A DNA stretch of 42,654 bases from Bradyrhizobium sp. CSA112 (GTDB lineage Bacteria; Pseudomonadota; Alphaproteobacteria; Rhizobiales; Xanthobacteraceae). Shown piece by piece: positions 1-6,954 of this stretch. The notes under the pieces were generated by a model. It was not told the DNA's origin and searched no databases. It saw only the letters and a list, made by a program, of their open reading frames with translations. Positions within the stretch are counted from its first letter, which is position 1. Each line of letters opens with the position of its first letter. The position numbers and the translations under genes are program-made. The stretch is from contig NZ_JAACFS010000048.1 in the NCBI RefSeq assembly GCF_029051645.1, positions 1 through 42,654 on the forward strand, in the 5' to 3' direction.

Positions 1-96
1 CTGGCCAAAGACTTCGAGGCAACCATCGCCAGCGCGGAAGCCTGGATCCTGATCGCAAGCATCCGCCTGCTCTCCCGCCGCCTGGCTAGAACCTGA
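1..96 (+). CDS. IS5 family transposase, C-terminal fragment (cut by window edge)
   Basis: The last 31 codons read LAKDFEATIASAEAWILIAS and then IRLLSRRLART before a TGA stop. The ATIASAEAW...RLLSRRL ending is typical of IS5-group DDE transposases, whose C-termini finish a few tens of bases before the right end of the element. The catalytic residues lie upstream of the window and cannot be checked. No stop or frameshift is visible in the part seen. Confidence 0.75.
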   Translation: MAKDFEATIASAEAWILIASIRLLSRRLART

Positions 97-128
97 GATG
101 CCAATGACTTATTTTGAGTCAGACTCTC
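1..128 (+). mobile_element. 3' end of an IS5-type insertion sequence
   Basis: The window opens inside an insertion sequence. Its transposase ends at 96, and 20 bases later the sequence TTTTGAGTCAGACTCTC (112-128) looks like the terminal inverted repeat of IS5-type elements. The other end lies outside the window, so the inverted repeat and any target duplication cannot be confirmed. The next bases (from 126) belong to a short repeat that also occurs at 11569, so the element probably inserted beside or into an intergenic repeat. The family call comes from the transposase C-terminus. Confidence 0.7.
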
Positions 129-186
129 AGGATGAGGTCTGACAGATGGGAGAAGCGGCGAAGCGAAAGCGTGCCCTATCGCTCCG

Positions 187-2388
187 CTAAAACCTCCCCG
201 CCAGAGTTAGCCGCACCGCCAGCGGTTCTGCCGGATGCACATGCCGGTCCGCTACACCGCCGATCGGCTCGCCCGGCAGCCGCGACAGATAATAATACTC
301 GATCTGGTTGGTTCGCGCGTTGAAGAGATTGAGCACGTCGAGCTGCAGCCGCAGGCCGTTGTCGAATTTGTAGCCCGCGCGCGCATTGAAGATCAGCGAC
401 GCTTGCGAACGAGCGCTGTCGTCCTCGATCAGGGGGCGCGGCCCGAAATAGCGCGCCCGCAGCGCGCCGAACCAACCGCTGTCGCCACCAAACGTCATGC
501 CGCCTGCCGCCACCCATGCGGGCGCGCCCGGGATGAAGTTGCCCGCAGGATCAAGGTCGGTGAAGCGGGCACGGGTGTAGGCGACATCCAGATCGAGCCG
601 CATCCATGGTAGCAGTTGATACTGGTTGGTCCATTCCACGCCGACGCGCTGGCTGGGGCGGCTCGGCTCGGTGGTACCGGCGTCGCCGACGAACAGCAGC
701 TCCGAATCGAAGTCGAGCACGAATACCGCGAACGAACTGGTGAGGCCTTCGACCGCCTTGGTGCGGATGCCGAGGTCGGCGCCTTTCGAGCGTACCAGCA
801 GAGGCACACGATCCTGCGGCGCCACCTTGTCGATCGGATCGACCGTGATGGTCACGCCTCTGATATCGTTGGAGTGCAGGCCGTAGCCGGCATTGCCGTA
901 GAGTTCGGTCCGATACCACGGCCCCAGCACGATACCGGCCCTGGGGCTTGTCATCGACGCCTGCGCATTGCCGGAATTCTCCGGCGTGTCGCTGATGACG
1001 CGGCCGGCAAAGTAATCTTCGCGGACGCCGACCGTGGTACGCAGCCAGTCGGTCCATCGTGCCGTCGTGTCGGCCCACAGGCCGACATTGCCTTCACTGA
1101 CGCTGTCTTCGCGAACCGTGGAGAGCGTCTCACGCCGGAACGTCTTAAGCAGGCCGACACGGATATCGTCGCCTCGCGTCTGCAATCCAACGCGGGTCTG
1201 CGTCTCGACGCCGGCGACACGCATATCGAGGGCGTGGCTGGCATTGAGCCCATAGACGGTGCGCCGGTCCATCTGGCTGAACTGATCGCCGCTAACGGGA
1301 TCGTCGAGAAAGTAGGTGAAATTGTTATAGAGCCGCAGCGACGAGTTAATGGCATAGGCGCTGATCTTGCTCTGTCCGTATTCGCTCGATTGCGCCCAAT
1401 TGCTCGACAGCGAGAACCGGCTCGAGACCCCGCCATCCGTCGGATCGAGTGTGCCGAACCGGCCGATCACGCCCTGGTCGATCGCGCGCTGCGCCACCTG
1501 GTCGGTCGAATTCCAGCCGTTGGAATAGGCCATCGCCGCCAGCGTGTATCCATCGGTGGCGGTGCCCTGGCTGTAGCGCAGCACGCCGTTGAGCTTGCGC
1601 ACATTGTCAGGCGCGTCCCAAGGCCCGCTATATCCAACGCCCTCGAAAGCGGTGAGCAATGTGCCCACGCCGACAGATTTCGATGCCGCCGCCAGCGCGC
1701 GACGGTAGCCGAAGCTGCCGAACGTCAGCTCGGCGGTGTTCTTCGGCAGCCGGTTGACATAGTCGATGGCAACGGCGCCTGCGGAAGCGAAATCGCCCTG
1801 GTCGGCAAAGTACGGCCCTTTGCGGACATTGACCGACTGTACCAGCTCCGGAATCAGGAAATTGATATCGGCATAGCCCTGCCCGTGGCCATGGGTCGGC
1901 ATGTTGACCGGCATACCGTCGACGCTGATGGCCAGGTCAGTGCCGTGATCGAGATTGAAGCCGCGGAGAAAATACTGGTTGGCTTTGCCCTCGCCGGAAT
2001 GCTGGGTCACGATCAGCCCTGGTACCGCCTCCAGCGCTTCGCCGGCGCGCGAGAAAGGCAGGGCGTTCACTTCCGCGCCACTGATGGTCATGGCGCTGGC
2101 CGCGGTGGGCTGAAGATATGCCGGCCCTGCAGTCGCGGACGCCGACGTCACGCCGCCGCTGACCTGCGGCGGGACAGGTGCGCTCGCCTGAACCGCGGAT
2201 GGATTTCGCGCGTTCTGTTCACGGCGTGGTGGCTTGGTGCGCCTGTTTGGCCGCACTTCGGGAGAGTTCACCGTCACGGCGGGAAGCTGGCCGGGCGTGA
2301 CTGCCGCGACACTCTGCGCGTCTGCCGGTGGCGCCATGACAAGCAGTGATGCGGTGGCGGAAAATACCCACCAAACGGCCCTACACAA
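187..2388 (-). CDS. TonB-dependent outer-membrane receptor, probably nickel-related
   Basis: A 733-residue outer-membrane receptor. Residues 1-25 form a signal peptide ending ADA-QS. A proline- and arginine-rich linker (about 40-80) follows, then a plug domain (about 95-210) with LEAVPGLIV, a FLRGFNLDHG stretch and VRKGPYFADQGDFASAG. The rest is a beta-barrel ending in the aromatic LAGRF typical of such barrels. A histidine-containing loop, PTHGHGQGY, lies in the plug. The gene is divergent from nikR, and a perfect NikR operator lies 84 bases upstream of its start. NikR-controlled receptors of this family have been predicted to import nickel chelates. The nickel substrate here is inferred from that context only; an iron or other metal complex remains possible. 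No ExbBD, TonB or inner-membrane nickel transporter is in the window. Confidence 0.9.
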   Translation of the reverse strand: MCRAVWWVFSATASLLVMAPPADAQSVAAVTPGQLPAVTVNSPEVRPNRRTKPPRREQNARNPSAVQASAPVPPQVSGGVTSASATAGPAYLQPTAASAMTISGAEVNALPFSRAGEALEAVPGLIVTQHSGEGKANQYFLRGFNLDHGTDLAISVDGMPVNMPTHGHGQGYADINFLIPELVQSVNVRKGPYFADQGDFASAGAVAIDYVNRLPKNTAELTFGSFGYRRALAAASKSVGVGTLLTAFEGVGYSGPWDAPDNVRKLNGVLRYSQGTATDGYTLAAMAYSNGWNSTDQVAQRAIDQGVIGRFGTLDPTDGGVSSRFSLSSNWAQSSEYGQSKISAYAINSSLRLYNNFTYFLDDPVSGDQFSQMDRRTVYGLNASHALDMRVAGVETQTRVGLQTRGDDIRVGLLKTFRRETLSTVREDSVSEGNVGLWADTTARWTDWLRTTVGVREDYFAGRVISDTPENSGNAQASMTSPRAGIVLGPWYRTELYGNAGYGLHSNDIRGVTITVDPIDKVAPQDRVPLLVRSKGADLGIRTKAVEGLTSSFAVFVLDFDSELLFVGDAGTTEPSRPSQRVGVEWTNQYQLLPWMRLDLDVAYTRARFTDLDPAGNFIPGAPAWVAAGGMTFGGDSGWFGALRARYFGPRPLIEDDSARSQASLIFNARAGYKFDNGLRLQLDVLNLFNARTNQIEYYYLSRLPGEPIGGVADRHVHPAEPLAVRLTLAGRF

Positions 2389-2472
2389 CGCCCATGCCCC
2401 CGCATCATAACTGGTACAGTCGGCGCACGATCGTATCAGTTCGACTTAACCCGGCGCCTCACGCTAGCAAGC

Positions 2473-2506
2473 GCAGTATGACGTTACAATAAAAATATCA
2501 TACTGC
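2473..2506. promoter_or_regulatory. NikR operator between the receptor gene and nikR
   Basis: GTATGA (2476-2481), 16 bases, then TCATAC (2498-2503) is an exact match to the known NikR operator GTATGA-N16-TCATAC. The dyad extends to 9-base arms, GCAGTATGA and TCATACTGC. It lies 20 bases before the nikR start and 84 bases before the receptor start, so one site could control both divergent genes and make nikR autoregulated. Confidence 0.93.
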
Positions 2507-2526
2507 AGCACGCCAATGGAATTTCC

Positions 2527-2967
2527 ATGCAACGGATCACCATCACCATCGAAGACGATCTGCTCGCCGAGATCGACGCGGCGGCACAAGCCCGCGGCTA
2601 TCAGAACCGCTCCGAGATCATCCGCGATCTCGCCCGCGCCGGCCTGCAGCAGAGCGCCGAGGACGCCCCTTCAGGCCAATGCGTCGCCGCCCTCGTCTAT
2701 GTCTACGACCACGCCGCGCGCGACCTGTCGAAGCGGCTGGTGCAGAATTTCCACGGTCATCACGATCTGTCGCTGGCGACGCTGCATGTGCATCTCGACG
2801 ACGACAGTTGCATGGAGGTGACGGCGTTGAAGGGCGCCAGCGGCGAAGTCCGGCATTTTGCCGATCACATCATCGCCGAGCGCGGCGTGCGCTACGGCCG
2901 CGTCGTGATGATCCCGACGGGATCCGACAAGAAGCCGAAGGCGCGCAAGCACGGCCGTCACGACTAG
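2527..2967 (+). CDS. nikR: Nickel-responsive ribbon-helix-helix regulator NikR
   Basis: A 146-residue protein of typical NikR length. Residues 1-45 form the ribbon-helix-helix DNA-binding domain (QRITITIEDDLLAEID, then NRSEIIRDLARAGL). The rest is the ACT-like metal-binding domain. The four nickel ligands of the E. coli protein fall at the same numbers here: His76, His87 and His89 in LHVHL, and Cys95 in DDDSC. HFADHIIAERGVRYG is also family-typical. The C-terminus adds a basic tail, KKPKARKHGRHD. NikR binds Ni(II) and represses uptake genes. The adjacent perfect operator and divergent TonB receptor support that role. The ATG at 2527 lies 6 bases after a weak GGA. Confidence 0.96.
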   Translation: MQRITITIEDDLLAEIDAAAQARGYQNRSEIIRDLARAGLQQSAEDAPSGQCVAALVYVYDHAARDLSKRLVQNFHGHHDLSLATLHVHLDDDSCMEVTALKGASGEVRHFADHIIAERGVRYGRVVMIPTGSDKKPKARKHGRHD

Positions 2968-2992
2968 CGTCGAGGCAAGAACGCGTAGGGCT

Positions 2993-3027
2993 GTAGCCCG
3001 GATGAAGCGGAGCGAAATCCGGGCTGC
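2993..3027. repeat. TAGCCCGGAT-type palindromic repeat
   Basis: AGCCCGGAT (2995-3003) and ATCCGGGCT (3017-3025) form a 9-base perfect hairpin with a 13-base loop. Related copies occur at 34706, 34783 and 34840. The repeat lies between the convergent ends of nikR and csoR and may act as a bidirectional transcription stop, although there is no T-tract. Confidence 0.8.
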
Positions 3028-3036
3028 GAGTACGCG

Positions 3037-3312
3037 CTACCTGTCGGAACGGCCGATCACGGCCATTAGCTCCGCGATCTTTTCGCGCTGATCGGCCTTG
3101 TTGCCGCTGGTGATCGCATGCTCGACGCAATGCGCCACGTGATCCCGCAGCACTTCCTCCTCGACACGGCGCAGCGCTGCGCGCACGGCGGAAATCTGCG
3201 TGACGATGTCGATGCAGTAGCGGTCCTCTTCCACCATCTTGGAGAGGCCGCGGACCTGACCCTCGATCCGGCTGAGACGTTTCTGACAGGATGCCTTGAT
3301 GTCTTTTCGCAT
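3037..3312 (-). CDS. csoR: CsoR-type copper-sensing repressor
   Basis: A 91-residue all-helical protein of the CsoR/RcnR (DUF156) family, with the family signature RLSRIEGQVRGL at residues 12-23. The copper ligands of CsoR (Cys, His, Cys with spacings of 25 and 4) are present as Cys33, His58 and Cys62. RcnR-type nickel/cobalt sensors have a His in place of the last Cys, so a Cu(I) sensor is favoured. The gene is divergent from a copper-type ATPase with a palindrome between them. It would repress the ATPase, and probably itself, until copper binds. Confidence 0.88.
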   Translation of the reverse strand: MRKDIKASCQKRLSRIEGQVRGLSKMVEEDRYCIDIVTQISAVRAALRRVEEEVLRDHVAHCVEHAITSGNKADQREKIAELMAVIGRSDR

Positions 3313-3320
3313 GAGGCCTA

Positions 3321-3339
3321 TATACCCCTACAGGGTATA
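3321..3339. promoter_or_regulatory. Candidate CsoR operator upstream of the copper ATPase
   Basis: TATACCC (3321-3327), 5 bases, then GGGTATA (3333-3339) is a perfect 7-base dyad with C and G tracts next to AT-rich ends, as in many CsoR operators. It occupies the short gap between csoR, which starts at 3312 reading left, and the ATPase, which starts near 3363 reading right. It is therefore well placed to control both. The assignment rests on position and shape. Confidence 0.75.
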
Positions 3340-3362
3340 GGTTTCAAGTGCCGGAGCGAATG

Positions 3363-5756
3363 ATGCACAAGAACGAAAGCGCCGACCAAAACGGCGCGTC
3401 GAAGAGCGGCTGCTGTGGCGGCCATGGCCACGACCGCCATAGCCATCACGATCACGCCCACAATGCCGCGGCCGTGCGCGACCCCGTCTGCGGGATGACC
3501 GTGAACCCCGCGACCAGCAAGCACCGCTTCGATTACCGGGGCGAGACCTTCCATTTCTGCTCAGCCGGCTGCCGCACCAAATTCGCCGCCGACCCCGTCG
3601 CCTATCTCGAAAGGGACAGCCGGCCGAAGGCCAACGTGCCGGAAGGCACGATCTACACCTGCCCGATGCATCCGGAGATCCGCCAGGTCGGCCCCGGAAG
3701 CTGCCCGATCTGCGGCATGGCGCTGGAGCCGGAGGTCGCGAGCCTGGATGCGCCGCCGAATCCGGAACTCGCCGACATGACGCGCCGCTTCTGGATCGGC
3801 CTCGTGCTCGCGCTGCCTGCAGTCGTGCTCGAAATGGGCGGCCATCTCGTCGGCGGCCACGGCTGGGTTGATCAGACGCTGTCGAACTGGATTCAATTCG
3901 CGTTTGCGACACCCGTCGTGCTGTGGGCCGGCTGGCCGTTCTTCGTGCGCGGCTGGCAATCGCTGCTGACGCGCAATCTCAACATGTTTACGCTGATCGC
4001 GATGGGCACTGGCGTGGCCTATATCTACAGCGTCGTCGGCACGGTCGTGCCCGGCATTTTCCCGGCCACCTTCCGCGGTCATGGCGGCGCAGTCGCGGTC
4101 TACTTCGAAGCGGCTGCGGTCATTACCGTGCTCGTGCTGCTCGGCCAGGTGCTTGAGCTGCGCGCCCGCGAAGCGACATCAGGCGCGATCAAGGCGCTGC
4201 TCCAGCTCGCGCCGAAGACCGCGCGCCGGATCGGTGACGACGGCGCTGATCACGAGGTAGAGATCGATACGCTTGCGGTCGGCGACAAGTTGCGCGTCCG
4301 GCCGGGCGAGAAGGTGCCGGTAGACGGCGTCATCCTTGACGGCCGGTCCTCGCTCGACGAGTCGCTGGTAACAGGCGAGTCCATGCCCGTCACCAAGGAG
4401 CCGGGCAGCAAGGTCATATCAGGCACGCTCAACCAGTCCGGCGGGTTCGTGATGCGCGCCGAGAAGGTCGGACGCGACACGCTGCTTTCCCAGATCGTGA
4501 AGATGGTGGCGGATGCACAGCGCTCCCGCGCGCCGATCCAGCGGCTGGCCGATCAGGTTTCCGGTTGGTTCGTGCCCGTTGTCATCGTCGTAGCGCTGAT
4601 CGCGTTCGGCGCCTGGGCCTGGTTCGGACCGGAGCCGCGCATGGCGTTCGGCCTGGTCACCGCCGTCAGCGTGCTCATCATCGCCTGTCCCTGTGCGCTC
4701 GGCCTCGCCACGCCGATGTCGATCATGGTCGGGGTCGGGCGCGGCGCGCAGGCCGGGGTGCTGATCAAGAACGCCGAAGCGCTGGAGCGCATGGAGAAGG
4801 TCGACACGCTGGTGGTCGACAAAACTGGTACGTTGACCGAGGGCAAGCCGAAGGTGGTCGCGATTGTGCCTGGCGCAGGATTTGAGGAAGCGGAAATTCT
4901 GCGGCTGGCGGCCAGCGTCGAACGCTCCAGCGAACATCCGCTGGCCGACGCCATCGTGCGCTCCGCCAGGGAACGAAATCTCGATCTCGGCACGGTGGAA
5001 GAATTCGACTCGCCAACCGGCAAGGGCGCCACCGGCAAGGTCGACGGCAAGTCTATCGTGCTCGGCAATGCCAACTTCCTGCAGTCGCTCGGCATCGAAA
5101 CCGGTTCGCTCGACGAACAGGGCGAGCATCTGCGCGGCGACGGCGCGACCGTGATCAACATGGCCGTTGACGGCAAGCTGGCAGGCCTGTTCGCCATCGC
5201 CGACCCAGTGAAGGCGTCAACGCCAGACGCGTTGAAGGCGCTGGCGGCGGAAGGCATCAAGGTCATCATGCTGACCGGCGACAACAGGACTACGGCGAAC
5301 GCCGTCGCGAAGAGACTTGGTATTGCCGACGTCGAGGCGGAGGTGCTGCCCGATCAAAAGAGTGCGGTGGTGGCAAAGCTGCAGAAAGCCGGAAAGATTG
5401 TCGCGATGGCCGGCGACGGCGTCAACGACGCGCCGGCGCTCGCCGCCGCCGAAGTCGGTATCGCCATGGGCACAGGCACCGACGTTGCGATGGAAAGCGC
5501 AGGCGTCACGCTGTTGAAGGGCGATCTCGTCGGCATCGTTCGTGCGCGCCGCCTCTCGCAGGCGACCATGAGCAATATCCGGCAGAACCTGTTCTTCGCC
5601 TTCGTCTACAACGCCGCCGGCATCCCGATCGCCGCAGGCATCCTCTATCCCGCTTTCGGGCTATTGCTGTCGCCGATCATTGCGGCCGCAGCGATGGCGC
5701 TGTCCTCGGTCAGCGTCGTCGGCAACGCACTGCGGCTGCGGATAACGCGGCTGTAA
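3363..5756 (+). CDS. copA: Copper-translocating P1B-type ATPase with YHS and metal-binding N-terminus
   Basis: A heavy-metal P-type ATPase of about 797 residues. The N-terminus is unusual: a Cys/His-rich stretch (GCCGGHGHDRHSHHDHAH, about 16-33), a YHS domain (about 40-82, DPVCGMTVNP to FHFCSAGCRTKF), then a second metal-binding motif (about 97-125, YTCPMHPEI to CPICGMALEP). The core has an actuator TGES loop, the CPC membrane motif (ACPCALGLATP), DKTGTLT for phosphorylation, the SEHPLADA His-Pro motif and GDGVNDAPAL. CPC indicates Cu(I)/Ag(I) export. The 3363 ATG has GGAG 6 bases upstream; an in-frame ATG at 3360 and GTG at 3348 are alternatives. The gene is divergent from csoR. The symbol is by function; subclass CopA versus SilP/CopB-like is not settled. 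Confidence 0.93.
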   Translation: MHKNESADQNGASKSGCCGGHGHDRHSHHDHAHNAAAVRDPVCGMTVNPATSKHRFDYRGETFHFCSAGCRTKFAADPVAYLERDSRPKANVPEGTIYTCPMHPEIRQVGPGSCPICGMALEPEVASLDAPPNPELADMTRRFWIGLVLALPAVVLEMGGHLVGGHGWVDQTLSNWIQFAFATPVVLWAGWPFFVRGWQSLLTRNLNMFTLIAMGTGVAYIYSVVGTVVPGIFPATFRGHGGAVAVYFEAAAVITVLVLLGQVLELRAREATSGAIKALLQLAPKTARRIGDDGADHEVEIDTLAVGDKLRVRPGEKVPVDGVILDGRSSLDESLVTGESMPVTKEPGSKVISGTLNQSGGFVMRAEKVGRDTLLSQIVKMVADAQRSRAPIQRLADQVSGWFVPVVIVVALIAFGAWAWFGPEPRMAFGLVTAVSVLIIACPCALGLATPMSIMVGVGRGAQAGVLIKNAEALERMEKVDTLVVDKTGTLTEGKPKVVAIVPGAGFEEAEILRLAASVERSSEHPLADAIVRSARERNLDLGTVEEFDSPTGKGATGKVDGKSIVLGNANFLQSLGIETGSLDEQGEHLRGDGATVINMAVDGKLAGLFAIADPVKASTPDALKALAAEGIKVIMLTGDNRTTANAVAKRLGIADVEAEVLPDQKSAVVAKLQKAGKIVAMAGDGVNDAPALAAAEVGIAMGTGTDVAMESAGVTLLKGDLVGIVRARRLSQATMSNIRQNLFFAFVYNAAGIPIAAGILYPAFGLLLSPIIAAAAMALSSVSVVGNALRLRITRL

Positions 5757-5808
5757 TACGAGGCTTCGACAGAGAAGGGCGACACTCTCACCGCACGGGC
5801 AGTGCGCT

Positions 5809-5965
5809 CCCTCCCCCCTTGCGGGGGAGGGCTGGGGAGAGGGTAAGCCTCGGGCGCGGACCGGAGAGACTACCGACAGTTTAGGCCGGCATGATTCCAG
5901 TTGAACAACGCGCACCGCCGATGCCGCCACCCCTCTCCCTAGCCCTCCCCCGCAAGGGGGGAGGG
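5809..5965. repeat. Pair of inverted G/C-tract repeats after copA
   Basis: Two 35-base elements (5809-5843 and 5931-5965) are inverted copies of each other with a single mismatch, separated by 87 bases. Each contains CTTGCGGGGGAGGGCT or its complement. They fill the gap between the convergent ends of the copper ATPase and the lyase gene. This type of G-rich repeat is common between genes in rhizobia. The pair could fold as one long hairpin in a transcript. Confidence 0.8.
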
Positions 5966-5999
5966 AACATACTTCCCGAGCTGACTCAGTAGACGCCCA

Positions 6000-6947
6000 T
6001 CACGCCGCCTTCGCCGCTGTGCCGCGCGGCAATCCGGCGCGCGCCAGACCGCCGTACAGCGCCTCACCGGGCATTTCCGATTGCAGGATCCCGCGCACCG
6101 CGATCAGCTTCTCGATGTCGATGCCGGTCTTGAAATCCTTACTCTCGCAAAGGAACACGAGGTCTTCGAACACGACGTTCCCCGTCGCGCCGGGCGCGAA
6201 CGGGCAGCCGCCTAGGCCGCCAAGCGATCCATCCAGCACGCGCGCGCCGGCGTCGAGCGCGGCGGAAGCGTTGGCGATGCCCATCCCTCTTGTATCGTGC
6301 AGGTGGATGCAGACCGGCTTTGTGCCCGCGATCCTCACTGCGGCCGCGACCAGTTCGCCGACCTGTCTCGGCCCGGCATAACCGACCGTGTCGGCGATCG
6401 CGACCATGTCGACGCCGGCCTCGAACAGTTTTTCCGTCAGCCGCAGTACTTCCATCGGATCGACTGGCCCCACGATCGAGCAGCCCAGCGCCATCGAGAT
6501 CGCCGAGTTCACCACTGGCTTGTGCGCGCTGGCGTCGCGCAGCTCGCAGAGCCGCCTGACATTAGCGATGGCCGACTCGCGAGAGCGGTTGGCATTGGCC
6601 TGGCTGTGCTCCTCGGTTGCCGAAACCACCGTCGCCACCTCGGCAACGCCGGACGCCAGCGCCTCGTTTGCGCCGCGCTCATTCAGCGTCAGCGCAATGC
6701 CGCAGGCGCCCGGCAACGACGCCACGGTCGCGATGATATCGCGCACGTCGGCGAACTGCGGGAACGTCTTTGCCGGCAGGAACGAGCCGACCTCGAAGTG
6801 GCGCACGCCCGCGGCATATTCGTCACGGATCCAGCGCTGCTTCGCTTCGGTCGACGGAAATGTCTTCACGAGCTGCAGGCCGTCGCGCAGGCCGACCTCG
6901 CGCAGAATGATTTTGTTGTCGGGATAGAGTTCCTGAACGCGGGTCAT
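6000..6947 (-). CDS. HMG-CoA lyase-like enzyme (retro-aldol CoA lyase)
   Basis: A 315-residue TIM-barrel enzyme of the HMGL-like family. Metal and active-site motifs are REVGLRDGLQ near the N-terminus, the IHLHDTRGMG histidine pair, and the cysteine loop GGLGGCPFAPGATGNV typical of true 3-hydroxy-3-methylglutaryl-CoA lyases. The expected reaction is cleavage of HMG-CoA, or a related 3-hydroxyacyl-CoA, into acetyl-CoA plus a keto acid. The ATG at 6947 has GAGG 5 bases upstream and lies 7 bases after the stop of the CoA-transferase gene, so the two are co-transcribed. The upstream partner suggests that the acid is first activated by CoA transfer. The exact substrate is unknown. Confidence 0.88.
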   Translation of the reverse strand: MTRVQELYPDNKIILREVGLRDGLQLVKTFPSTEAKQRWIRDEYAAGVRHFEVGSFLPAKTFPQFADVRDIIATVASLPGACGIALTLNERGANEALASGVAEVATVVSATEEHSQANANRSRESAIANVRRLCELRDASAHKPVVNSAISMALGCSIVGPVDPMEVLRLTEKLFEAGVDMVAIADTVGYAGPRQVGELVAAAVRIAGTKPVCIHLHDTRGMGIANASAALDAGARVLDGSLGGLGGCPFAPGATGNVVFEDLVFLCESKDFKTGIDIEKLIAVRGILQSEMPGEALYGGLARAGLPRGTAAKAA

Positions 6948-6954
6948 GGCAGCC

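Noticed and set aside
616..2349. 577-codon plus-strand frame opposite the TonB receptor gene
   Set aside because: The composition is that of a shadow frame in high-GC DNA. The minus-strand product has signal, plug and barrel, and its promoter region carries the NikR operator.
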